From Geothrix oryzisoli (GTDB lineage: Bacteria > Acidobacteriota > Holophagae > Holophagales > Holophagaceae), in NCBI RefSeq assembly GCF_022808865.1, contig NZ_JAKZLB010000003.1, positions 27,328 to 67,864 on the forward strand: a stretch of DNA of 40,537 nucleotides. The letters run 5' to 3'. The position numbers and the translations under genes are program-made. The notes under the pieces were generated by a model. The model worked only from the letters and a program-made list of their open reading frames with translations, had not been told where the DNA came from and made no database searches. How positions within the stretch are numbered: the stretch's first letter is position 1; the number at the start of each line of letters is the position of its first letter. Positions 1-7,934 of this stretch are shown piece by piece.

Positions 1-97
1 CCCCCCCCCCACGTCCGCGGTGCTTACTCAAACCCCCCCCCACCAACCACGGGGGGGCGGGGGGGGCCCCCCGCTTTCCGGAGGCTAGGACCGGGTC
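1..97. other. Low-complexity contig end, no gene
   Basis: The first 10 bases are all C, and more C and G runs follow between about 34 and 72. No reading frame or RNA gene is visible. Similar runs at the far right end suggest both edges are assembly or sequencing artefacts rather than natural sequence. Confidence 0.7.
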
Positions 98-850
98 CTA
101 CTTCTTCACCACCTTGGCGTCCTCGACGAGAACCGCGTAGGAATAGCCGGAACCGAAGTCCTTGTCCGTGCGCACCACGCCCGTGACGGTGACAGTGTCG
201 CCCTTGGCGGCCGCGTCATTGCTGGTGACGGTGATGTCGTTGCTGCCGGCCTTCGCATCGCCGCTGCCGTCCTGCAGGTGCAGCCAGTTCTTGCCCATGA
301 TGCCGGCGTTGTACTTCACCACCTTGCCCCGCACGGTGACGGTCTTGCCCTTGAGGGTGCCCTTCTGGGCCCAGACTTCCGCGACGGTGCGGGCATCGGC
401 CCCGGTGGCCTTCTCGACCTTGCCCACTTCCACGGCCGCCGCCGGCTGGCCGGCGGAGGCATGGGGATCGCCCGTGGGAGCCGCGGCCGGGCCGCTGCCC
501 GCCAGGGTGCCGAAATAGATCTGGGCGAAGGTCCGCTTCAGGGTCTTGGATTCGAAGTCCCGCATGATCATGGCGCCGGTCACCGTGACCTCGGCGCCCT
601 TCTCGACCTTGGTCTCCGGCACGGCGGCCCAGACTTCGCCCTGGGCGGTCTGGATCCGCAGGTAGGAATAGGGGGAGGCGGCAATGCGCTCCAGGAGCTT
701 CCCGGTGACGGACAGACCCGCGGAAGGTGCGGCGGCCGGTGCCGCGGCCTGGCCCTGGACGGGGGCGGCGACCACGGGAGCCTGGGACTTGTTGGAATTG
801 CAGCCGATGATGGCCGCGGCAATGAGCAGGACGGGGAGGGCGCTGCGCAT
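98..850 (-). CDS. NrfJ-like lipoprotein with two OB-fold-type domains
   Basis: This is a predicted periplasm-facing lipoprotein of 250 residues. The start is placed at 850 because AAGGAG lies 8 nt upstream; the frame also runs further upstream without ribosome-site support. A short hydrophobic leader ends in a lipobox (AAIIGC), so the mature protein should be lipidated on that Cys. After an Ala/Pro-rich linker, residues about 45-115 resemble the NrfJ family (GKLLE..., YLRIQT, VWAAVPE, then MRDFESKTLKRTF). Residues about 145-250 form a second OB-fold-like unit (VRGKVVKYNAGIMGKNW, LHLQDGSG). NrfJ-type proteins often accompany cytochrome c nitrite reductase systems, but none lies here, so the role is open. 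It is last in the efpL-rsgA-acyltransferase gene series, 102 nt from the acyltransferase. Confidence 0.75.
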   Translation of the reverse strand: MRSALPVLLIAAAIIGCNSNKSQAPVVAAPVQGQAAAPAAAPSAGLSVTGKLLERIAASPYSYLRIQTAQGEVWAAVPETKVEKGAEVTVTGAMIMRDFESKTLKRTFAQIYFGTLAGSGPAAAPTGDPHASAGQPAAAVEVGKVEKATGADARTVAEVWAQKGTLKGKTVTVRGKVVKYNAGIMGKNWLHLQDGSGDAKAGSNDITVTSNDAAAKGDTVTVTGVVRTDKDFGSGYSYAVLVEDAKVVKK

Positions 851-952
851 GGATGGGACTCCTTGTAGGGACCGTGAACAGGCCACGGAAGTCTGAAGCT
901 TAAAGCCAAAGGGCTATGACCGTCGACAAAGGCCCCAAGGAGGTGGTTTTCC

Positions 953-1909
953 CTAGATCTGGCCGGCCCCGGGTCTCGCCGGGTCGTCCCAGAAGGGGTA
1001 GAAGCAGTACCACTGGCTGGGGTGGCGGCGGATCAGGGCCTCCAGGTCGGCCACGTAGGACCGCATCCCGGCCTCGATGGCCGCCATCCGTTCCCCGCGT
1101 TCCCCGTGGACCTGGAGGGGGGCCCCGAAGTGGGCATGGAAGCGGCGGTCCTCGTCCATGTAGAAGAAGCTGGTGACGATGGGGGCCCCGGTCATGGCGG
1201 CCAGTTCCCAGGGCCCCCGGGGGAAGGGCACCTTCCGGCCGAAGAAGGGCATGGACACGCCGTTCCGGCTGAAGTCCCGGTCCCCCTGCATGCCCACCAG
1301 CCGACCCTCGCGGAGCAGCTTCACCAGGGGGAGGGTGGAGAAGCCCACGCCATCCACGGGCAGGCCCACCACGCCGCCCTGGGCGCGCATGCGCTCCCGC
1401 AGGCGCTCCACGGCCTCGAAGCGGTCCGGCTTGTAGACCGCATGGACCTTCAGGTCCCGGGCCTTCAGCAGAAGCCCGCCCAGCTCGTAGTTGCCGGCAT
1501 GGGCCGTGAGGAGGATGACGCCCCGGCCCCCGGCCAGGGCCCCATCCAGGTGCTCGATCCCCTCCAGGCTGGCGAACTGCGCCAGGGCCTCTTCTGCCGG
1601 CCGCTGCCCGTACCAGAAGAAGTCCACCCAGGCCCGGGCATGCTGCCGCACCATGTCGCGGGCGGTGCGCTCCACCTCGGGATGGGAGGGCCGCAGCCCC
1701 AGGACCTGCGCGGTGTTGCCGAGGATGGCCTCCAGGTACTTGGGCCGGAGCGCCAGGAAGGCGTTGGCGATCTGGTCCGCGATCTCGTGGCCGCGCTCAC
1801 GCCGGGCAAAGGTGCGGGCCGCGAAGTGGAACAGGGGGAACAACGAGCCGAAGACCGCCCCATAGACGAGGCCCAGGAGGCGGGAGTCGGACTGCATGCG
1901 ATCCTGCAT
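953..1909 (-). CDS. LpxL/HtrB-type lysophospholipid (lipid A) acyltransferase family protein
   Basis: The 318-residue protein matches the lauroyl/myristoyl acyltransferase family that adds secondary acyl chains to lipid A or related lipids at the inner membrane. The N-terminus has a hydrophobic stretch (GLVYGAVFGSLFPLFHFAA) for membrane association. The catalytic HX4(D/E) motif is HAGNYE, followed by the substrate-site motif GDRDFSRNG and MPFFG, and near the C-terminus by WYCFYPFW. A start 12 nt further in (1897, after AGGATC) is also possible. It begins 9 nt after the rsgA-like gene, so the two are probably cotranscribed. The exact acceptor lipid cannot be read from sequence; an ornithine-lipid or phospholipid role is an alternative. 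Confidence 0.82.
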   Translation of the reverse strand: MQDRMQSDSRLLGLVYGAVFGSLFPLFHFAARTFARRERGHEIADQIANAFLALRPKYLEAILGNTAQVLGLRPSHPEVERTARDMVRQHARAWVDFFWYGQRPAEEALAQFASLEGIEHLDGALAGGRGVILLTAHAGNYELGGLLLKARDLKVHAVYKPDRFEAVERLRERMRAQGGVVGLPVDGVGFSTLPLVKLLREGRLVGMQGDRDFSRNGVSMPFFGRKVPFPRGPWELAAMTGAPIVTSFFYMDEDRRFHAHFGAPLQVHGERGERMAAIEAGMRSYVADLEALIRRHPSQWYCFYPFWDDPARPGAGQI

Positions 1910-1918
1910 CGTCGCCGC

Positions 1919-3058
1919 CTAGCGCCACACGTTCTGGTTCGGGTTGCGGTCTTCCATCTCCAGCCAGAGGCGCTGCAGGCTCTGGAGGCGCTCGGGGTAG
2001 GCCAGGTCGAGGCGGTCCAGGGTCGCCTCGTCCTCGGCGTCGAAGGCGGTGGGATCCTCCAGGACCTCGGCCGCGAACTCCGGGAAGACCGTGGCCAGCA
2101 GGGCGCGGTCGAAGCCGCGGACGCTGAGGGTGCGGATGCCCGGGGTATCCACCAGCGTCCCGCCGGAGCCGAGGGCCAGCCAGCGGGCGGCGGTGGTGGT
2201 CTGCTTGCCGGTGCCGAACCGGGTGAGCCCCCCGGTCTTCAGCGCCATCTCGGGCTGGAGGGCGTTCACCAGGGTGCTCTTGCCCACACCGCTGTGACCC
2301 AGCAGCACCACGACCTTGCCCTGCAGGAGGTCGCGCAGAGGTTCCAGCCCCTCGCCCTTCAGGGCCGAGGTCTCGTGGATGGGGACGCCCTGCTCGCGCA
2401 GGGGGTCCAGCTCAGGCAGGGTGTCCTTCTTCGAGGCGCGGTCCCGCTTGGTGATGAGGACGCGGAAGGTGAGGCCGGCATCGAGGGCGAGCACCTGGGC
2501 GCGCTCCAGCAGGCCGGGGCGCAGGGGGGGATCCACCACCGCTGCGCAGATCCAGAGCTCGTCGGCGTTGGCGCAGATGAACTGCCAGGGCTCGCGGTCG
2601 TCGATGCCGCCGCGCTTGAGCAGGCTCTTCCGCGGCATCACGGCGACCACCTGGGCCTCGGGGGAGCCGCCATCGCCCCGCACGGGCAGGTGGGCGGGGA
2701 ACCTGGGATCATCCGGCTCGACGGGAACAGCCGAGTAGCGCACCCGGTCGCCGCAGACCAGGCGCACGCCCTTGAGCTTGCCGCCCAGGGTGGCCCGCAT
2801 CACGGTCCGATCCGCCAGCTCCAGGTCCACCCACTGGCTGTGCCGCTGGATGAGGGTGGCTTCGGGCAGGTGCATCCAGGGCGCGGGGTCCGGCAGCCGC
2901 AGGAGCGAGTCGGCATCGTGGGATTCGATGCCGGTCTCCAGGCGCTCGGCGTGTCGCTGGCGCCGCTTGCTGTCCGCCGCCCGCTCCCGGGAATAGGCCT
3001 CCCGGTGGTCCAGATCCTGGGCCTCCCGGCTCTGGCCGAGGCGGAACTTGCGGCTCAT
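1919..3058 (-). CDS. rsgA: RsgA-like circularly permuted GTPase, divergent
   Basis: RsgA is a late 30S-subunit assembly GTPase. The 379-residue protein has the diagnostic circular permutation: a basic N-terminal extension (1-43), an OB-fold region (about 65-155), then G4 (TKRD, 203-206), G5 (SAL, 231-233), the P-loop GHSGVGKS (254-261) and G3 DTPG (304-307). Three family features differ. G4 has Thr instead of Asn. The switch motif that is usually RHTTT or QHTTT reads KQTTT, so the His is replaced by Gln. The C-terminal region after FPEF contains no Cys, so the usual zinc knuckle is absent. This suggests a paralogous subfamily rather than a standard RsgA. Its ATG overlaps the stop of the EF-P gene (ATGA), indicating translational coupling. 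Confidence 0.83.
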   Translation of the reverse strand: MSRKFRLGQSREAQDLDHREAYSRERAADSKRRQRHAERLETGIESHDADSLLRLPDPAPWMHLPEATLIQRHSQWVDLELADRTVMRATLGGKLKGVRLVCGDRVRYSAVPVEPDDPRFPAHLPVRGDGGSPEAQVVAVMPRKSLLKRGGIDDREPWQFICANADELWICAAVVDPPLRPGLLERAQVLALDAGLTFRVLITKRDRASKKDTLPELDPLREQGVPIHETSALKGEGLEPLRDLLQGKVVVLLGHSGVGKSTLVNALQPEMALKTGGLTRFGTGKQTTTAARWLALGSGGTLVDTPGIRTLSVRGFDRALLATVFPEFAAEVLEDPTAFDAEDEATLDRLDLAYPERLQSLQRLWLEMEDRNPNQNVWR

Positions 3059-3630
3059 GCCCTGCCTGCAAACTCGCCAGTCTCGGTGCTCACCTTCACC
3101 TTCTCGCCCTCCTTGATGAAGAGGGGCACCTTGATCTCGATGCCGGTCTCCAGCTTGGCGGGCTTGGTGACGTTGCCGCTGGCCGTGTCGCCCCGGGCGC
3201 CGGGCTCCGTGTAGGTGACCGCAAGCTCCACCTGGCTGGGCAGCTGCAGACCGATGGGGTTGCCGTTGTACTTCTGGATCTGCACGATGAGGCCCTCGGT
3301 CAGGTAGTCGAGGGCATCGCCCATGAGGCTCTCGCCCAGGGTGTGGGTCTCGTAGGTCTCCTGGTCCATGAAGTGGGAGCCGTCACCGTCGCTGTAGAGG
3401 TAGCTGGCGGGGGCCAGGGCGAGATCCGGTTCCTTGAACTTGTCCCCGGCCTTGAAGGTCTTGTCGAAGACGGCGCGGGTGAGGAGGTTCCGCATCTTGA
3501 TGCGGACCAGGGTCTGGCCGCCCCGGGCCGTAGGCGTGGAGATCTCCACATCCAGGCAGTGAAAAGGCGTGTCTTCGTGCTCGAAGAACATCTTGCGCTT
3601 GATTTCGATGGCTTCGAGAAGGGCGGCCAT
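3055..3630 (-). CDS. efpL: Elongation factor P family protein, EfpL/YeiP-like
   Basis: EF-P proteins bind between the ribosomal P and E sites and relieve stalling at proline stretches. The 191-residue protein has the three-domain length of the family. The domain I loop that carries Lys in classical EF-P reads TPTARGG (residues 32-38, Arg36), as in E. coli YeiP/EfpL, which has SPTARG there. The C-terminal part (KPAKLETGIEIKVPLFI, then a terminal GRA) also parallels YeiP. The start is fixed by GGAG five bases upstream of ATG at 3630; a longer open frame continues upstream but runs antisense across the kinase gene and is not real. It is first in a minus-strand operon and overlaps the RsgA-like gene by 4 nt. 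Whether a second, classical EF-P exists in the genome cannot be seen. Confidence 0.87.
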   Translation of the reverse strand: MAALLEAIEIKRKMFFEHEDTPFHCLDVEISTPTARGGQTLVRIKMRNLLTRAVFDKTFKAGDKFKEPDLALAPASYLYSDGDGSHFMDQETYETHTLGESLMGDALDYLTEGLIVQIQKYNGNPIGLQLPSQVELAVTYTEPGARGDTASGNVTKPAKLETGIEIKVPLFIKEGEKVKVSTETGEFAGRA

Positions 3631-3690
3631 GGGGACTCCAGAATGTCGAATCCTCCATTCTAGCCCGGCTTTGGAGGGGGGTCTCGTGGT

Positions 3691-3696
3691 TAGAAT
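3691..3696 (+). promoter_or_regulatory. Possible -10 box for the Ser/Thr kinase
   Basis: TAGAAT ends only 9 nt before the kinase ATG. No convincing -35 is present; TTGGAG at 3671 would leave just 14 nt. No Shine-Dalgarno sequence lies in front of the ATG, so a leaderless or nearly leaderless transcript is possible. Confidence 0.3.
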
Positions 3697-3705
3697 TTCA
3701 GTTCC

Positions 3706-4920
3706 ATGGCTGAACCCAGAACCATCGGCAGGTACCAGATCTTGCGCCCCCTCGGCCAGGGCGGCATGGGCACGGTCTATCTGGCGGAAGATCCGCTGCT
3801 CAAGCGCCGGGTGGCCATCAAGGTCGTGCGGGTCACCGGGGCGGCGCGGCACCAGGCCACGCTGCGGTTCCGCCGCGAGGCCGAGATCAGCGCCCAGCTC
3901 AACCACCCGAACCTGGTGACGGTCTTCGACGTGGGCGTGGAGGAGGATCTGGGCCCCTTCCTGACCATGGAATACGTGGAAGGCAAGAGCCTCGGCCGGC
4001 ACATCAAGGATCGCGACCTGGATACGGAGACCAGCGCCCGGGTGCTGATCCAGGCCATGCGGGCCCTGCGGGCCGCCCATCGCCGGGCCATCGTGCACCG
4101 CGACGTGAAGCCGGACAACATCCTGCTCAGCGAGGAGGGCCGGGCCAAGCTCATGGACTTCGGCATCGCCCGGACCCTGGGCCACCTGGGTGCGGGCTCC
4201 GAGCAGGCCCTCGATGCGCCCTTGATGGCCGAGGACGGGGTCGCCCTGGCGCAGACGCTGGCGCTCCGCCTGACCTCCTCCGGGGACTTCCTGGGCTCAC
4301 CGGCCTATGCCCCGCCCGAGGTGCTCCGCGGCGGCGAGGGGACGCCGGCCTCGGACCGCTACAGCTTCGCGGCCACCGCCTTCGAACTGCTCACCGGGAA
4401 GCTCCCCCACCCCGGGGGCGGCCTCACGGAGATCATCCTCCACATCCTCCAGGAGCCCGTGGCCATTCCGGCGGACCTGCCGCCCGCCATGGGCACCGTG
4501 TTCAGGCGGGCCCTGGCAGCGGATCCCGACGACCGCTACACCACGCTCCCGGAGTTCATGGAGGAACTGGTCGACGCACTGCCCGGCCCCGTCAGCATGC
4601 GCGCCCGGCTCTTCACCTTCCTGGGCCAGGACGAGGATGGCACCGGCAGCGTCTCCACAGCCCGCTTCCGCCAGGTCGAACCGGCGCCGGCGATGGAGTC
4701 CGGATCCCACGAGGTCCGCGCCCGCGGCACTGCGCCCGTGAAGATCACCTTGGCCGAGGATCCCGTGGAGACCTACCTCACCACCCGGAAGCGCGTGCGG
4801 CATGAGCCCCGCCGTGGCGGTACGGACTGGCCCCAGGTCCTGAAGTGGATTGTCCTCGCCTTCCTGGTGCTCCAGCTGTTCTGGTGGCTGGCGCCCACCC
4901 TCTCGCACTTCCAGTTCTAG
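3706..4920 (+). CDS. Membrane-anchored Hanks-type Ser/Thr protein kinase
   Basis: The 404-residue protein is a bacterial eukaryotic-like kinase that would phosphorylate Ser/Thr on cytoplasmic targets. All catalytic elements are present: glycine loop GQGGMGTV (17-24), ATP-binding Lys39 in VAIKV, HRDVKPDN (131-138, Asp133), DFG (151-153) and a YAPPEV segment replacing the usual APE. The HRD makes it an RD kinase. A linker of about 90 residues leads to one transmembrane helix near the C-terminus (about 378-396, WIVLAFLVLQLFWWLA), leaving only a few residues outside, so no extracytoplasmic sensor domain is evident. It is divergent from the EF-P operon and convergent with the CPBP protease, so it is probably monocistronic. 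Substrates are unknown. Confidence 0.9.
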   Translation: MAEPRTIGRYQILRPLGQGGMGTVYLAEDPLLKRRVAIKVVRVTGAARHQATLRFRREAEISAQLNHPNLVTVFDVGVEEDLGPFLTMEYVEGKSLGRHIKDRDLDTETSARVLIQAMRALRAAHRRAIVHRDVKPDNILLSEEGRAKLMDFGIARTLGHLGAGSEQALDAPLMAEDGVALAQTLALRLTSSGDFLGSPAYAPPEVLRGGEGTPASDRYSFAATAFELLTGKLPHPGGGLTEIILHILQEPVAIPADLPPAMGTVFRRALAADPDDRYTTLPEFMEELVDALPGPVSMRARLFTFLGQDEDGTGSVSTARFRQVEPAPAMESGSHEVRARGTAPVKITLAEDPVETYLTTRKRVRHEPRRGGTDWPQVLKWIVLAFLVLQLFWWLAPTLSHFQF

Positions 4921-4930
4921 GCCGGACCGG

Positions 4931-6277
4931 TCAGGCGAAGGCCCGCATCAGCAGGAACAGGGAGCCGTTCCAGGTGGCATGCACCAGGATGGCGGGCCAG
5001 AGACTCCCCGTCTGCCGCACCGCGAGGGCGAGCACCAGGCCCAGGGTGCTGAGCACGGGCAGGCCATCGGGCTGCAGGTGGATGGCTCCGAAGAGCAGGG
5101 CGGAAGCGACCAGGGCGACCGGGACGCGGCCCTGGCGGGCCAGCACGGGGAACAGGAAGCCCCGGAACAGCAGCTCCTCGAAGCAGGGGGCCAGGCCAGC
5201 CACCACGGTGAACATGGCCAGGCTGGGACCCCAGCCCGACAACCCCCGCAGCAGGTCCTGCAGGTCGCGCTGGGGGCTCTGGTCGGGCTTCATCACCAGG
5301 CTCGTGGCCATGGCCACCGCGATCACCAGGAAGACCGCCAGGGAGAGGAAACCCGCACCCCAGGCCAGATTCCGCCGGACGGGCCCCGGCGCCACCCGCT
5401 GCCACAGCTGGGGAAAGGTGAGCCCCTCGGCCCAGCAGAGCAGCCGCACGCCGATGCCCGCGTGGAAGAGGGTGCCCAGGGGCACGATCGCCCAGCGCAG
5501 CGACGGCCAGGGGCCCAGCACCAGCCCCGCGAGGTGGCCCGCGGCGAAAAAGGCCATGAACCAGCCGAGGGAAACCAGGACCGCCGCCCGGCCCGACAGG
5601 CCCCAGGCCGGCAGGGGCCGGACCGGCGGCTGCCGCCGGGTGACCCAGAGGTAGATCCCGAAGGCGAGCCCCGCCGCGGCGAAGGCCATCACGAGCAGGC
5701 CCAGGCCGCCCAGGGTTGCCAGGCGGGTCATCAGGAGGGTGCGGGCCTGGGCGCGCAGGGCGTCGCCGGCGGTCGCGCCCGCCTCGCGGTCCCGGAGTCG
5801 GGCTTCGAGCAGCGCGGCCGTGTAGCCGTGGCCGAGCCGTCGCCGCACCTCCTCACGGGCGGCCCGGTCCGGGACGGGGTCGCTCCCGTAGGCCGCGGCA
5901 AAGGCCCGCCGGAAAAGCTCGCCGCCGGCTCCCGCCGGAGTGCCCTCGGCCACGAACCCGCGGGCCTCGGCCGGATCGCCCAGTTCCGCCATGAGCACGG
6001 CCAGCATGGCCCGGTCCCAGGGAGCCGTCAGCTGGGTCCGGACCCGGGCCCATTCCTTTGCAGCCACCCTGGGGCCGCCGAGGAGGCGGGGGCCTGCGAG
6101 GTACACCTCCAGCATCTGACCCTGGAGGCTGGTCTGTCCGGAAGGCCTCAGACTGCCTTCCTGGCGGACCCGGAGGGTGGCGCTGACGGCCAGCAGGGCG
6201 ATCAGCGCCAGGAGGGTGATGAGCGGGTCCGCCCAGCGGCGGTCGGGGTGCCAGGGGCTCGGAGGCGTGGAATCCAT
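4931..6277 (-). CDS. CPBP-family intramembrane metalloprotease
   Basis: This 448-residue multispanning membrane protein belongs to the CPBP (CAAX protease and bacteriocin-processing) family. The first transmembrane helix is at about 18-36. A soluble, probably periplasmic segment of about 150 residues follows, then a series of helices. The catalytic motifs sit near the C-terminus: EELLFRG (EExxxR), FGAIHLQ (FxxxH) and HATWN. Family members cleave within the membrane; some act in bacteriocin self-immunity or protein maturation, but the substrate here is not predictable. The soluble N-terminal segment is an extension relative to minimal family members. It starts 9 nt after the DCC-family gene, so both are likely on one transcript. 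Confidence 0.85.
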   Translation of the reverse strand: MDSTPPSPWHPDRRWADPLITLLALIALLAVSATLRVRQEGSLRPSGQTSLQGQMLEVYLAGPRLLGGPRVAAKEWARVRTQLTAPWDRAMLAVLMAELGDPAEARGFVAEGTPAGAGGELFRRAFAAAYGSDPVPDRAAREEVRRRLGHGYTAALLEARLRDREAGATAGDALRAQARTLLMTRLATLGGLGLLVMAFAAAGLAFGIYLWVTRRQPPVRPLPAWGLSGRAAVLVSLGWFMAFFAAGHLAGLVLGPWPSLRWAIVPLGTLFHAGIGVRLLCWAEGLTFPQLWQRVAPGPVRRNLAWGAGFLSLAVFLVIAVAMATSLVMKPDQSPQRDLQDLLRGLSGWGPSLAMFTVVAGLAPCFEELLFRGFLFPVLARQGRVPVALVASALLFGAIHLQPDGLPVLSTLGLVLALAVRQTGSLWPAILVHATWNGSLFLLMRAFA

Positions 6278-6286
6278 GGACCCAGG

Positions 6287-6664
6287 CTACGCGAAGGGGG
6301 GGCGTCCGGTGCGCCGGAAGCGGCGGACCGCCACCCACAGGTAGATGCGGTTCAGCAGGCCGGGCAGCCCGGGGAGGGCCAGCACCGGAACCGCCCACCG
6401 CCAGGCCGGCAGGCGCCGGGCGATGGGCCGCAGGAGGTCGGCTCCGGCCCAGATCTCCCGGGTGGCCAGGTCGATGCCGTGGATCTCCTTTTCCAGGGGC
6501 TTCCCGGCCAATTCCGGGGCCAGGGCCAGCAGGTCGGGATCGCGGAGGGGGACCAGGTGCAGCAGCCCCTGCCGATCCTGCCGCGCCAGCCAGAGGGTGC
6601 TGCGGCAGCAGAGGGAACAGGCCGAATCGTAGGCGAGGAGGAGGGGCGCGGGCATCGGAGGCAT
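6287..6664 (-). CDS. DCC (DUF393) family thiol-disulfide oxidoreductase-like protein
   Basis: This small protein of 125 residues has the family signature near the N-terminus (AYDSACSLCCRS), matching the DxxCxxC pattern of the DCC family, often annotated as thiol-disulfide oxidoreductases. A hydrophobic stretch occurs in the second half (AVPVLALPGLPGLLNRIYLWVAV). Two ATG codons are possible, at 6664 and 6655; neither has a strong ribosome site, and the family motif begins right after both. It lies just upstream of the CPBP protease and divergent from the thioesterase gene with a 42-nt gap. The biochemical role of the family is poorly defined. Confidence 0.75.
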   Translation of the reverse strand: MPPMPAPLLLAYDSACSLCCRSTLWLARQDRQGLLHLVPLRDPDLLALAPELAGKPLEKEIHGIDLATREIWAGADLLRPIARRLPAWRWAVPVLALPGLPGLLNRIYLWVAVRRFRRTGRPPFA

Positions 6665-6706
6665 GATCCCATGGGATGGCGGTAAGGTTGAGGGTCCGGA
6701 GGCCCC

Positions 6707-7102
6707 ATGCCCTTTTCCCATCCCATCGAGGTGCGGTTCAGCGATCTGGACGCCATGGGCCACGTGAACAACGCGGTGGTGGTGAGTTTCATGGAGCAGG
6801 GGCGATTCCAGTGGTGGCGCAGCTTCCTGGGCGGCCGGAAATTCCAGGAGGAGGGCTTCCTCATCGCCCGCATCGAGGTGGACTACCGGATGCCGATCCT
6901 CCTGGGCGACGATGTGCGCGTGGAGTTGCATTGCACGAAGGTGGGCACCAGCTCCTTCGAGCTGACCTACCGCCTCACCAAGGGCCTCGGCGGCGAGCTC
7001 TTCGCCGAAGGGAAGAGCGTCCAGGTGATGCTCGATTTTGCCACCAACCGCCCCAAGCCGCTGGCTCCCGCCACCCGCGAGTGGCTTGAAGCGCAGGACT
7101 GA
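6707..7102 (+). CDS. Hot-dog acyl-CoA thioesterase (4HBT family)
   Basis: The 131-residue protein has the classic start of the 4-hydroxybenzoyl-CoA thioesterase/YbgC-FadM group: VRFSDLDAMGHVNNAVVV, in which the Asp of the D-x-x-G-H-V-N-N motif is the catalytic acid. Such enzymes hydrolyse acyl-CoA thioesters; chain-length preference cannot be inferred. GGAGG four bases before the ATG supports the start. The next gene begins 4 nt after the stop, so the two are translationally linked. Length is normal for the family. Confidence 0.87.
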   Translation: MPFSHPIEVRFSDLDAMGHVNNAVVVSFMEQGRFQWWRSFLGGRKFQEEGFLIARIEVDYRMPILLGDDVRVELHCTKVGTSSFELTYRLTKGLGGELFAEGKSVQVMLDFATNRPKPLAPATREWLEAQD

Positions 7103-7106
7103 GCCT

Positions 7107-7856
7107 GTGCTGCTCGGCACCGCCGCCTGGACCGAGGGGCCCCTGGAACGCCGGACCCTGGTGGGCCGCCTGGCCTCGGGCCGGCTGGCGGATCTGAACC
7201 GCATCGAGGCCATCCGGCTGCGCAAGCTGGGGGAGGGCGATCCGGAGCGCTTGGCCGAGGCGCTCGTCCCCGCCAGCCTCCGCCTGCTGCTGGAAGGCGG
7301 CGCCCGGGCCCTGGGGCGGGCGAAGCAGACCCTCGCCTACGCCGAGAAGTGGGACCGCCGCGGCACCCTGCCGGAAGCCCTGGCGCCCCGCCCGGAGACC
7401 GTCGCCCTGCTGCCCTGCCTGACGCGGCCATCGGGCCTGCACCGGGCGGATGGGAGCGCCCTCGACCGCTTCAGGGTGAGGGGCCCGGGGGCCGAGTTGA
7501 TGGAACCGCCTCGCCCCGGTCTGGCGGCCCTGGGCCTGGCCGGTGGCGGCGTCGCGGGATACTGCCTGGCCCTGGAGGAAGGGGGCAGCGCCCTGCTGGG
7601 CACCTGGATGGTGGATGCCTGGCCGGGAGGCAGCCTGGAGCTGCGGGCCGGAACCGCCCGCCGCAGCACGCCGCTCGGGGTCCTGGAGGGGCTGGAACTG
7701 CCGCACCTCCGCCCGGGGGAGGTCCTGCTGCTCCCGACGCCGAAACTCAAACCCCTCCAGGAGCTGCTCCCGGGCGCGGAAGTCCTCGTGGGAGCGGCCT
7801 TCGAGACCCTGGTGCTGCGGGCCGGTCCGGAGGGGATCCACCCCACGGTACACTGA
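7107..7856 (+). CDS. Unrecognised protein following the thioesterase
   Basis: I do not recognise this 249-residue protein. The start is put at GTG 7107, 4 nt after the thioesterase stop and downstream of AGGA; an upstream ATG at 7038 would overlap the thioesterase by 65 nt and adds a proline/arginine-rich, non-protein-like stretch. The N-terminal half is rich in Arg, Leu and Glu and probably helical (RLADLNRIEAIRLRKLGEG). The second half is Gly/Leu-rich, possibly beta-structured (ALGLAGGGVAGYCLALEEGG), ending in LLPTPKLKPLQELLPGAEV. No signal peptide, transmembrane helix or Cys cluster is evident. Codon use matches its neighbours. Coupling to the thioesterase is the only functional hint. Confidence 0.65.
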   Translation: MLLGTAAWTEGPLERRTLVGRLASGRLADLNRIEAIRLRKLGEGDPERLAEALVPASLRLLLEGGARALGRAKQTLAYAEKWDRRGTLPEALAPRPETVALLPCLTRPSGLHRADGSALDRFRVRGPGAELMEPPRPGLAALGLAGGGVAGYCLALEEGGSALLGTWMVDAWPGGSLELRAGTARRSTPLGVLEGLELPHLRPGEVLLLPTPKLKPLQELLPGAEVLVGAAFETLVLRAGPEGIHPTVH

Positions 7857-7934
7857 CCGATGGATGTCACGACAGCTCCGTCGGTGCTATCGTGCAGGCT
7901 CGCGGAATCCCCTCACTCCGAAAGGGGCCTGACC

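Noticed and set aside
3631-4185. Upstream extension of the EF-P reading frame to 376 codons
   Set aside because: It runs antisense through a well-supported kinase gene, and EF-P family length and the GGAG site set the start at 3630.
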